A stretch of 64,000 nt of DNA from Pseudomonas indica NBRC 103045 (GTDB taxonomy: Bacteria; Pseudomonadota; Gammaproteobacteria; Pseudomonadales; Pseudomonadaceae), in the NCBI RefSeq assembly GCF_002091635.1, contig NZ_BDAC01000009.1, positions 1 through 64,000 of the forward strand. Reading direction: 5' to 3'. The notes beneath the pieces are model-generated. The model had not been told where the DNA came from and searched no databases. It was given only the letters and a program-made list of their open reading frames with translations. Numbering within the stretch: the stretch's first letter is position 1; the number at the start of each line of letters is the position of its first letter. This document shows, piece after piece, positions 56,942-64,000 of the stretch. The position numbers and the translations under genes are program-made.

Positions 56942-59900
56942 ATGCCAAGAATGCCGGCCATTCTCTTGTCGTGTCTGGCGTTCTGGGCGATGGCCATAAA
57001 CGCCCTGGAACTCAGCAAAGAAGAACGCGACTGGCTGGCAGCCCATCCCGAATTGCGTCTCGGTATCGATGCCTCCTGGCCACCTTTCGAGTTCCGCGAC
57101 GAAAAGGGCAACTACCAAGGGCTCGCCGCGGATTACGCCAAGCTGATCGAACAGCGTCTCGACATCCATCTGACGCCTGTGGAGTCGAGCAGTTGGAGCG
57201 GCGTACTGGAACAGGCCCGGGCCGGCGAACTGGACCTCCTCCCCGGCGTGATGTCGACGCCGGAGCGTCGCGCGTACCTGACCTTTACCCGTCCCTACCT
57301 CGATTTCCCCATTGTCATCCTGGCGCATCGCGATGGTCCCCAGCCGCGCTCGATGGACGATTTGTATGGCCTGAAGATCGCCGTCGTCGCCAACTATGCG
57401 CCGCACGAGCTGCTGCGCCACTCCCATCCCGACCTGAGTCTCGTACCGCTGCCGAGCGTCAGCGCCGCCCTGGCGGCACTGGCCAGCCACCAGGCCGATG
57501 CCATGGTGAGCGATCTGGCCTCCAGTGCCTGGACCATCCGCGAACTCAAGCTAGAGGGCCTGCAAGTCAGCGGCGAGACGCCCTATCGCTACCAGTTGGC
57601 CATGGCCGTACCGAAGCACCACGAAATCCTCGCCGGCATCCTCGACAAGCTCTTCGCCGAATTGGATCAAAGCGAAATCTCCGCCCTCGAAGAGCGCTGG
57701 GTGGGCGCCGACCTGGCCCTCCCCAGCCGCTGGCACGACATCCTGCTCTACGGCCTGCCCACTTTCTTCGCGCTATTGGGCGTTCTCGCCATCGTTCTGA
57801 ACATCAACCGGCGCCTCAGCCGGGAGATGGCCCATCGCAACGCCCTGGAACAACAACTCCGCAGCAGCGAGCGACACTACCGCGGCCTAGTGGAGAGCCT
57901 GTCCGCGATTGCCTGGGAAGCCCGGCTGAGCGACCTGACCTACACCTACGTCTCGCCGCATGCGGAGAAGCTGCTCGGCTACCCGCCGGAGGCCTGGATG
58001 GAGCCCGGTTTCTGGCTGGATCACCTCCACCCGGACGATGCGCCGATGGTCCTGGAGCACTGCCGGCAGGAGCGCGAAGCCGGGCGCGATCACAGCCTCG
58101 ACTACCGCATGTACCACGCCGATGGCCGGTTGATCTGGATTCACGATATCGTCACGCTCATCCAGCACGGCGACGCACCCATCCTGCGCGGCCTGATGAT
58201 CGATATCACCGCCGCCAAGCAGACCGAACAGGCGCTGCGCCTGTCCGAGCAGAAGTTCGCCATGATCTTCCACCATTGCCCGGACATCCTGGTCATCGCC
58301 CGGCGTGAGGACGGCCGTCTGCTGGCCGTCAACCGGACCTTCGAGCAGCACATCGGCATCAGCGCCAGCGAGGCGATCGGCAAGACGGCCACCGAGCTGG
58401 ACATCTGGGGTATCCCCGACATCGGGCCTCGCCTGCTGCAGAGCCTGCAAAGCGAGCAACTGCACAACCTGGAAATGCCCTTTCGCAGCCGCAACGGCCA
58501 ACTGTTCACCGGTCTGATCTCCGCGCAACCCGTCCAACTCGAGGACGTACCGGCGCTGGTGGTCATCGTGCGCGACATCAGCCAATTGAAAGAAACCCAG
58601 CAGCGCCTGCAGACCTCCGAAGAGAAATTCGCCAAGGCTTTCCATTCCTCCCCCGACGGGCTGCTGATCACCCGCCTGAGCGACGGCATGATCTTGGAGG
58701 CCAACGAAGGCTTCAGCCGCATCACCGGCTACAGCCTGAAGGAAGCCGCACAGCGCACGACTCTGGAACTGGGCGTCTGGGCCAGCCCGGAAGATCGCCA
58801 GCGGATGGTCCGCCAGATCAACGAGCGTGGTCTGCTCCGCGACTTCAAGGCACCCATTCGTACCCGCAGCGGCGACATACGCATCTGCGAATTGTCCGCC
58901 CAGGCCATGCCCATCGGCGGCGAGCCCTGCATGCTGACCATCGCCCGCGACGTCACCGAGCAGGAAAAAATGCAGGAGCGTCTGCGCCAGGCCGCCATCG
59001 TTTTCGAGAGCACCGCCGAAGGCGTGATGATCACTGACACACAGCAGCGGCTCACCGCGGTCAATCGCGCCTTCAGCGAGATCACCGGCTTCAGCGAGGA
59101 AGAGGCCTTGGGCCAATCGCCGCGCATTCTCGCCTCGGGCCAGCACGACATGGCGTTCTACACCGCCATGTGGCAACAACTGGCCGCGCAGGGCCACTGG
59201 CAGGGCGAGATCTGGAACCGGAGAAAGAGCGGCGAGCTTTACCCGAGCTGGCTGACCATCAGCGCCGTACAGGCCCCGGATGGCCTGATCACCCACTTCG
59301 TCGGAGTCTTCGCCGACATCTCCAGCCTCAAGCACGCCCAGGCCCGGCTCGACTATCAGGCGCACCACGACCCACTCACCGGCCTGCCGAACCGACTGCT
59401 GTTCGAAAACCGCCTGCACAGCGCCATCACCGATGCGCAGGACGAAGGCCGGCGCGGCGCCGTGCTCTTCCTCGACCTGGACCGCTTCAAACACATCAAC
59501 GACAGCCTCGGCCATCCGGTCGGCGACCTGCTGCTGAAAAGCATCGCCCTGCGCCTCAAGGAACAACTGCGGGACATCGACACCGTGGCCCGCCTGGGCG
59601 GCGACGAATTCATCATCCTGCTCCCCGGCCTGCAGCAGCCAAGCGACGCCGGGCACGTGGCCGACAAACTGCTTGCCTGCTTCGAAGCGCCCTTCCACAC
59701 CGCCGACCATGATTTCTTCATCAGCGCCAGCATCGGCATCAGCCTGTTCCCGGAGCACGGCGAAGACGTCGCCACCCTGGTGAAAAATGCCGACGCCGCC
59801 ATGTACCGCTCCAAGGCCAAGGGCCGTAACCGCGCGGAGTTCTATACCCGCGACCTGACCTTCGAAGCCACCGAACGCGTCGCCCTGGAACACGAACTGC

Positions 59901-60676
59901 GTCGGGCCCTGGAACGGCAGGAACTGAGCCTCTGCTACCAACCGAAGTTCAGCCTCACCGAACGCCGGCTGGCCGGCGCCGAAGCGCTGATCCGCTGGAA
60001 CCACCCGATCTACGGCGAAATCCCTCCGGACCGTTTCATTCCACTGGCCGAAGAGAACGGCCTGATCCTGCCGCTGGGCGACTGGGTCCTGCAGGAAGCC
60101 TGCCGGCAAATGCGCGCCTGGCAGGACCACCACGCTCCCTTCGGTCCGCTCTCGGTGAACCTCGCCGGCGCACAACTGCGCCAACCGCAACTGCTCGCCC
60201 GCATCGAACAACTCTTCGAAGAGTCCGGCCTGGAGCCGGCGCGGCTGCAACTGGAAATCACGGAAAACTTCATCATGAGCCAGACGGAAGAAGCCCTGGC
60301 CATCCTCCACCAACTCAAACGCCTGGGCGTACAACTGGCCATCGACGACTTCGGTACCGGCTACTCCTCCTTGAGCTACCTCAAGCGCCTGCCCCTCGAC
60401 ACCCTGAAGATCGACCGCTCCTTCGTCCGCGGCCTGCCCGACGACCCGCACGACGTCGCCATCGCCCGCGCCATCATCGCCCTGGGCCGCAGCATGCAAC
60501 TCACCGTCATCGCCGAAGGCGTGGAGACCAAGGCCCAGGAACAATTCCTCGCCCTGCAGGGCTGCGAACAGATCCAGGGCTACGTCTTCAGCCGGCCCCT
60601 GCCCGCCGACGCATTTGCCAACCGCTTCCTCGAACCGCGCCAGACCGTTGGCGCTGCGGAAACCACCTCGCTATAA
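56942..60676 (+). CDS. rmcA: Redox/ligand-sensing c-di-GMP enzyme RmcA (VFT-PAS4-GGDEF-EAL)
   Basis: The 1,244-residue membrane protein has a signal peptide, a periplasmic solute-binding-like (Venus flytrap) domain (about 25-250) and a transmembrane helix (about 263-285). Four PAS domains follow (about 300-800), then GGDEF (RLGGDEFIILL near 885) and EAL (GAEALIRWNHP near 1012, DDFGTGYSSLSYL). In P. aeruginosa RmcA degrades c-di-GMP in response to redox state and phenazines and shapes biofilms. Both GGDEF and EAL signatures are intact here. Its stop codon overlaps the -10 box of the downstream tRNA promoter. Confidence 0.94.
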   Translation: MPRMPAILLSCLAFWAMAINALELSKEERDWLAAHPELRLGIDASWPPFEFRDEKGNYQGLAADYAKLIEQRLDIHLTPVESSSWSGVLEQARAGELDLLPGVMSTPERRAYLTFTRPYLDFPIVILAHRDGPQPRSMDDLYGLKIAVVANYAPHELLRHSHPDLSLVPLPSVSAALAALASHQADAMVSDLASSAWTIRELKLEGLQVSGETPYRYQLAMAVPKHHEILAGILDKLFAELDQSEISALEERWVGADLALPSRWHDILLYGLPTFFALLGVLAIVLNINRRLSREMAHRNALEQQLRSSERHYRGLVESLSAIAWEARLSDLTYTYVSPHAEKLLGYPPEAWMEPGFWLDHLHPDDAPMVLEHCRQEREAGRDHSLDYRMYHADGRLIWIHDIVTLIQHGDAPILRGLMIDITAAKQTEQALRLSEQKFAMIFHHCPDILVIARREDGRLLAVNRTFEQHIGISASEAIGKTATELDIWGIPDIGPRLLQSLQSEQLHNLEMPFRSRNGQLFTGLISAQPVQLEDVPALVVIVRDISQLKETQQRLQTSEEKFAKAFHSSPDGLLITRLSDGMILEANEGFSRITGYSLKEAAQRTTLELGVWASPEDRQRMVRQINERGLLRDFKAPIRTRSGDIRICELSAQAMPIGGEPCMLTIARDVTEQEKMQERLRQAAIVFESTAEGVMITDTQQRLTAVNRAFSEITGFSEEEALGQSPRILASGQHDMAFYTAMWQQLAAQGHWQGEIWNRRKSGELYPSWLTISAVQAPDGLITHFVGVFADISSLKHAQARLDYQAHHDPLTGLPNRLLFENRLHSAITDAQDEGRRGAVLFLDLDRFKHINDSLGHPVGDLLLKSIALRLKEQLRDIDTVARLGGDEFIILLPGLQQPSDAGHVADKLLACFEAPFHTADHDFFISASIGISLFPEHGEDVATLVKNADAAMYRSKAKGRNRAEFYTRDLTFEATERVALEHELRRALERQELSLCYQPKFSLTERRLAGAEALIRWNHPIYGEIPPDRFIPLAEENGLILPLGDWVLQEACRQMRAWQDHHAPFGPLSVNLAGAQLRQPQLLARIEQLFEESGLEPARLQLEITENFIMSQTEEALAILHQLKRLGVQLAIDDFGTGYSSLSYLKRLPLDTLKIDRSFVRGLPDDPHDVAIARAIIALGRSMQLTVIAEGVETKAQEQFLALQGCEQIQGYVFSRPLPADAFANRFLEPRQTVGAAETTSL

Positions 60677-60677
60677 T
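60648..60677 (+). promoter_or_regulatory. Sigma-70 promoter overlapping the rmcA stop, probably for the tRNA gene
   Basis: TTGGCG and a perfect TATAAT (60672-60677) are spaced by 18 bases; the rmcA stop TAA lies inside the -10 box. No open gene begins soon after it. The next stable-RNA gene on this strand is the CAU tRNA at 63538, now separated from the promoter by the intron and a structured segment, so this is the likely original tRNA promoter. Confidence 0.6.
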
Positions 60678-60683
60678 CCGCCG

Positions 60684-61104
60684 GCCTGTGCGACACGCGT
60701 AGCGTGTTTCCTCCACCAAGCTGTATGGTCAGCTTGATGGGATTTCCGCAAGGAAATCGAATACTCGGGTACCCATCCCCGGGAAACAAAACCAGCCCGG
60801 AAGTCCAATGCCTTCAAGGACTTACCGCTGCGGCGGACGGCATAGCCCATAGATCGTTCAGCTCTCGGCAGCACGATCACAGAGCCAGCTGCACCGGCTT
60901 TGGAGAGCATCCTAAGACACCAACCCAAGCGGGGGAGATGATCCCCGCAGGGGTCGCCTCCTGCCAATTTTTAACAGGAGGTAACACTTTTCCGACCAAC
61001 GGTCATTTGACTGTCTTGGCACGGTCCTTCCTCAGGAGACATAAGCGAAAGCTCTGTCTGTCATTGTCCAACCACGGCTGACACAGCGTGGGAGCGGACC
61101 CGTT
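60684..61104 (+). other. Hairpin-rich non-coding segment of unknown origin
   Basis: No credible protein is encoded on either strand. Hairpins follow one another: ACACGC/GCGTGT (60693-60707), AAGCTG/CAGCTT (60718-60735), GATTTCC/GGAAATC with a GCAA tetraloop (60741-60758), GCGGGG/CCCCGC (60929-60948), and CCTCCTG/CAGGAGG (60957-60981), the last hiding a consensus ribosome-binding sequence not followed by a start codon. It begins near the expected transcription start of the promoter above. It could be part of the leader RNA, a remnant of another element, or an extension of the group II intron. Confidence 0.55.
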
Positions 61105-61752
61105 GTGCGACCAACGGTAGCCTACGATGGCGTGCATCACTGGTAACGGTGGTGTTCGAAGCCCATCTGACAACGTAGCCCCTATCTAGGGTGCAGCCCT
61201 TCCGCGAGGCAGGCTGTGGATACTCGGAGCAGTGCCGGGTTGAGGCGCTAGGCTGGCTGGTATGGGCAACACATGTGAACCGCTGATAAACACCGTAAGG
61301 ATTGACAAGCCAAAGCTGCTGTCAGGCTTGAACCAAAAGGTACGTGGTCGGTTATCCCCGTAGGCTGTGGGGATACGTCGCCATTCAAGACCACCGGTGA
61401 AAAGGCGGGTCCTAACCCAGTCGTGTGACAGACAGGGAACGTGGTAAGCCCGTATCGCTGCCCTCTGGGCAGGTGAGCCGTAAGGCGAGCTGTTGGCGGT
61501 GCGGGTATGGGATCGCAGAGAAAGCGAATGCCGGGCTGTAATGGTTCGGATAGGGGTTGGAACATTACCCCACGGGAAACCGGGCAGACTTCTGCGTGGT
61601 CTACCGTCGCAAACGCTCTGACCGAAACCGTCTCAACTAACCCAGGGTCAGCAACACCGGCCCTTAATAACCTTACCCTGGCGGGTGCACGCTCCCGTCA
61701 GGGAGTACGTGCGCCTTTCGCTCGGGTGGTTTCCACTTGAGAGGAAAGAAGC

Positions 61753-63465
61753 ATGAAAGAGCTCAGCCTAAAAGCAGAGTCTGCGCTTTCCGGCAAACCG
61801 CAACAGTGGCACGACGTCGATTGGCGGCGCGTCCAGCGGAATGTCCGAGGTATGCAGGTGCGAATTGCGAAGGCTTGTCGGGAAGGCAAATGGCGCAAGG
61901 TCAAATCCTTGCAACGGATGCTAACCCGCTCGAAGTCAGCCAGATTCTTGGCTGTACGGAGAGTCACGGAAAATCAGGGGAGCCGGACGACGGGAGTCGA
62001 TAAGCAACTCTGGGATACACCCAACACAAAATGGGAAGCGGTTGGTCAGTTGAAGACGCGGGGATACAAGGCTCGGCCTTTACGGCGGGTCTATATTCCG
62101 AAGTCGGATGGCCGGGAGCGCCCTCTGGGCATTCCGACCATGACGGATCGGGCCATGCAGGCGCTATATTTGCTGGCTCTATCTCCTGTCGCAGAAACCA
62201 AGGGCGATCCAAATAGCTACGGCTTCAGGATCGAGCGCTCTACAGCAGATGCGATGGCGCAGTTGTTCGTGTGCCTCTCGGCGAAAGTTTCAGCTCGCTG
62301 GGTGCTGGACGCGGACATCGAAGGATTCTTCGACAACATCAACCACGAGTGGCTGATAAGGAACGTCCCTACGGATACACGGGTACTCCGGCAGTGGTTG
62401 AAAGCCGGGGTTATCCACCGGGGACAGCTACATGCAACGGACGCGGGTACGCCACAGGGAGGCATCATCTCCCCAACACTGGCAAACCTGGCGCTCGATG
62501 GTCTGGAATCGCTCCTCAAGCAGCATCTAGGAGTGACGAGGGCGAAGAAGCTAAAAGTCAACGTGGTGCGTTACGCGGATGACTTCGTAATTACCGGGGC
62601 CTCTTTTGAGGTTTTGGAAAAAGAAGTCAAACCATGGATCGAGCATTTCCTGGCGGTACGCGGGTTACGGCTCTCTCCCAAGAAAACTCGTATCGTCCAC
62701 ATAGATGAAGGCTTCAACTTCCTCGGATGGAACTTCCGGAAATACGATGGAACGTTGTTGATCAAGCCGAACAAAAAGAACATCAAAGCGTTCTACGGCA
62801 AGATCAAGGAGGTCATCGACACCCACAAGACGAGCAAGCAGGAAGACCTGATCCGACTGCTGAATCCAATCTTGAGGGGATGGGCGCTTTACCATCAGCC
62901 AGTAGTAGCCAAACAGGCGTACAGCCGGATGGACAACAGGGTTTTTCTCAAACTCTGGCGTTGGGCGAAAAGGCGGCACCCGAACAAGTCCCTGGAATGG
63001 ATTCGGAAGAAGTATTTCCGGCCACAAGGGGATAGAGGATGGGTGTTCGCTACCACGGTTCTGGATACCGATGGGACAACTCGGGAGATCGAGCTGTACT
63101 CGCTTGCGGGCACACCGATCGAGCGGCACAAGAAGATAAGTGGGGAATACAATCCCTACGACACAGCCATGGAGGCCATGGGCGAAAAGCTGCGGATGGC
63201 TCGGATGCTGAATAAGCTGAAGTACCGGAAGCAGATAAGCAGCCTATACGCTAGTCAAAAAGGGCTGTGCGCGCTCTGCAAACAACCGATAACCAGGGAA
63301 ACCGGGTGGAATGACCACCACATCATATACCGCTCACAAGGCGGTGGTGACTCCCTGGAGAACCGGGTACTATTGCACCCCGATTGCCACCACCAGCTCC
63401 ACGCACGTGGTCTGTACGTGAGCAAACCGGCCCCCTCGGGGGTTTTGGATAGGCTTGAGCCGTAA
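61753..63465 (+). CDS. ltrA: Group II intron reverse transcriptase/maturase with HNH endonuclease
   Basis: The 570-residue intron-encoded protein helps splicing and mobility. The reverse-transcriptase fingers/palm carry RPLGIPTMTDRAMQ, GTPQGGIISPTLANLAL and the catalytic YADD (Tyr274-Asp277). The maturase X domain (ILRGWALYHQ) follows, and a C-terminal HNH zinc nuclease with CALC (near 505) and DHHIIYRSQGGGDSLENRVLLHPDC. All catalytic residues are present. ATG 61753 has GAGGAAAG upstream. The last two codons and stop lie inside domain V, which is unusual. Confidence 0.95.
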   Translation: MKELSLKAESALSGKPQQWHDVDWRRVQRNVRGMQVRIAKACREGKWRKVKSLQRMLTRSKSARFLAVRRVTENQGSRTTGVDKQLWDTPNTKWEAVGQLKTRGYKARPLRRVYIPKSDGRERPLGIPTMTDRAMQALYLLALSPVAETKGDPNSYGFRIERSTADAMAQLFVCLSAKVSARWVLDADIEGFFDNINHEWLIRNVPTDTRVLRQWLKAGVIHRGQLHATDAGTPQGGIISPTLANLALDGLESLLKQHLGVTRAKKLKVNVVRYADDFVITGASFEVLEKEVKPWIEHFLAVRGLRLSPKKTRIVHIDEGFNFLGWNFRKYDGTLLIKPNKKNIKAFYGKIKEVIDTHKTSKQEDLIRLLNPILRGWALYHQPVVAKQAYSRMDNRVFLKLWRWAKRRHPNKSLEWIRKKYFRPQGDRGWVFATTVLDTDGTTREIELYSLAGTPIERHKKISGEYNPYDTAMEAMGEKLRMARMLNKLKYRKQISSLYASQKGLCALCKQPITRETGWNDHHIIYRSQGGGDSLENRVLLHPDCHHQLHARGLYVSKPAPSGVLDRLEP

Positions 63466-63490
63466 GCGCTGAAAAGCGCACGTACGGTTC
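63457..63490 (+). ncRNA. Group II intron domain V (catalytic hairpin)
   Basis: A 34-nt hairpin (GAGCCGTAAGCGC / GCGCACGTACGGTTC with loop TGAAAA) matches the highly conserved domain V pattern, including the catalytic triad AGC/CGT-type base. Its presence with intact domain VI suggests that the ribozyme is functional. Confidence 0.88.
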
Positions 63491-63537
63491 TTAGGGGGGG
63501 AGTCGGTCAGTAATGACCGGCCCCTACCCGACTCTGG

Positions 63538-63614
63538 GGGCCTGTAGCTCAGTCGGTTAGAGCAGAGGACTCATAATCCTTTGGTCCAGGGTTCGAGTCC
63601 CTGCGGGCCCACCA
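63538..63614 (+). tRNA. tRNA with CAT anticodon (tRNA-Met or tRNA-Ile2)
   Basis: A 77-nt cloverleaf with encoded CCA: acceptor GGGCCTG/CGGGCCC, D arm GCTC/GAGC, anticodon loop CTCATAA, T arm CAGGG-TTCGAGT-CCCTG. The CAT anticodon with A37 excludes initiator features. The C4-G69 and C5-G68 pairs are those preferred by the lysidine-forming enzyme TilS, which favours tRNA-Ile2 reading AUA; automatic tools may label it tRNA-Met. It lies 5 bases after the group II intron. Confidence 0.93.
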
Positions 63615-63787
63615 CCTTCAAAGCCGCGCACTGCGTAGGCGCATAACAGCGACCTGCTACCACAACATCCCGTTTCTTAGTTCTATGAACTGGATGGCAT
63701 CTTCTTCTACGAACGAACCTGCTCCGGAACATCATGCGCGACGGACGCATACAGTTCCGCAAGGCGTCGCACGGCTTGATTAGACAA

Positions 63788-63816
63788 TGAGCCGAATAGC
63801 TCGCACAATCAGCTCA
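63788..63816. promoter_or_regulatory. First tandem palindromic operator upstream of the Fic gene
   Basis: TGAGCCGAATA, eight variable bases, then AATCAGCTCA: an imperfect inverted repeat of 29 bp. An almost identical unit follows 34 bp later. It probably binds a dimeric regulator, perhaps the Fic-family protein itself. Confidence 0.65.
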
Positions 63817-63821
63817 ATAAA

Positions 63822-63850
63822 TGAGCCGAATAACCCCTCTAATCGGCTCA
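63822..63850. promoter_or_regulatory. Second tandem palindromic operator, ending 3 bp before the Fic start
   Basis: TGAGCCGAATA, eight variable bases, then AATCGGCTCA. Arms are conserved relative to the first unit while the central eight bases differ, the pattern expected of paired protein-binding half-sites. Its closeness to the ATG at 63854 suggests direct repression. Confidence 0.68.
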
Positions 63851-63853
63851 CAG

Positions 63854-64000
63854 ATGAGCAAGCGCCCCATGAACGACCCCATCTGGATCTGGCAGCAGCC
63901 CGACTGGCCCCAATTCAGCTGGCAAGCCGAACAGCTTGCCCCGCTGCTGCGCGCCTGCACCCAGGCTCAGGGGCGTTTGCTCGGCATGCTCGGTGCTGTT
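63854..64000 (+). CDS. Fic family protein, N-terminal part (DUF4172), cut by the window end
   Basis: Only the first 49 residues are seen (MSKRPMNDPIWIWQQPDWPQ...). The IWQQPDWPQFSW and QAQGRLLGML segments are typical of the DUF4172 N-terminal domain of Fic-type AMP-transferases that also carry a C-terminal helix-turn-helix. A Fic gene occupies the equivalent position in P. aeruginosa next to a CAT tRNA. The catalytic HPFx(D/E)GNGR motif would lie beyond the window and cannot be checked. Confidence 0.8.
   Translation, partial: MSKRPMNDPIWIWQQPDWPQFSWQAEQLAPLLRACTQAQGRLLGMLGAV

Larger units (their letters stand above)
61105..63532 (+). mobile_element. Group II intron with RT/HNH open reading frame, about 2.43 kb
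   Basis: The 5' end is placed at GTGCG (61105), the consensus start. Domains I-III occupy about 61105-61750, the protein lies mainly in domain IV, domain V is at 63457-63490 (GAGCCGTAAGCGCTG...), and domain VI follows to about 63532 with the usual bulged A (CCTACCC) and a terminal AC. The intron lies on the same strand as the tRNA, whose 5' end is 5 bases beyond the 3' junction. Both junctions are placed by consensus, not by an empty-site comparison; another GTGCGAC at 60688 is a less likely 5' end. Confidence 0.85.

Noticed and set aside
57887-60544. Long minus-strand reading frame of 885 codons opposite rmcA
   Set aside because: It is an antisense shadow caused by high GC at third positions; rmcA on the plus strand has complete recognised domains.
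60704-61081. 125-codon plus-strand frame and overlapping minus-strand frames in the structured segment
   Set aside because: Composition follows the hairpins rather than a protein pattern, no plausible domain is seen and no good ribosome site precedes the starts.
60687-61104. Intron 5' end at the earlier GTGCGAC (60688), or a twintron
   Set aside because: The distance from 61105 to the ORF (about 650 nt) fits a normal domain I-III length and the sequence there looks like domain I. No second 3' intron end exists outside 63532, so a nested intron is not supported.
63538-63614. tRNA as an attachment site of an integrative element
   Set aside because: No duplicate of the tRNA 3' end and no integrase gene are seen in the window.
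63571-63762. 63-codon minus-strand frame overlapping the tRNA
   Set aside because: The C-terminal GPQGLEPWTKGL is a translation of the antisense of the tRNA, a frequent false gene call.

Overview
The window is chromosomal DNA of a Pseudomonas, most like the P. aeruginosa group. Uniform GC-rich codon use, the gene content and the gene order (tyrS, anmK, erpA, argC, hemJ, coq7, speD, vfr, trpCDG, trpE, rpe, agt, lptD, surA, pdxA, rsmA, apaGH, prkA, cca, tsaD, rpsU, dnaG, rpoD, rmcA) run parallel to the P. aeruginosa PA0668 to PA0574 interval as I remember it. No database search was possible, so family names rest on recognised motifs and remembered relatives.

Left part (1-15,300): a very strong leftward promoter at 58-85, probably of an rRNA operon lying off the window; tyrS; a cell-wall peptidase and anmK; the erpA / bactofilin / DUF6776 / argC cluster; hemJ and three accessory genes; a Ycf46-like ATPase; hinT; coq7; speD; an OsmC-like gene; and vfr. 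A 1,423-bp IS4-family element (15,311-16,733) sits inside the shared vfr/trpC terminator with a 10-bp target duplication. Its transposase carries two frameshifts.

Middle (16,700-42,600): trpGDC lies directly next to trpE, which has a Trp-codon leader peptide. Then come gph and rpe; an agt-type amino-acid ABC transporter with two paralogous binding proteins and its AgtSR two-component system; cell-wall recycling genes amgK-murU; and the outer-membrane and housekeeping series lptD-surA-pdxA-rsmA-apaG-apaH-glpE.

Right part (42,600-60,676): the stress operon prkA-yeaH-spoVR; cca; folK-folB; plsY; tsaD; the macromolecular-synthesis series rpsU, dnaG, rpoD; and rmcA, a large c-di-GMP sensor enzyme with GGDEF and EAL domains.

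The last 3.3 kb is the accessory region. A promoter overlapping the rmcA stop codon is separated from a CAU-anticodon tRNA gene by a 420-nt hairpin-rich segment of unknown origin and a complete group II intron (61,105-63,532) encoding an RT/maturase/HNH protein. The intron ends only 5 nt before the tRNA. Next to it is the start of a Fic-family gene preceded by two tandem 29-bp palindromic sites with a 34-bp period, the second ending 3 nt before the start codon; these look like an autoregulatory operator. The intron-split tRNA leader and the Fic operator are the most unusual features here.
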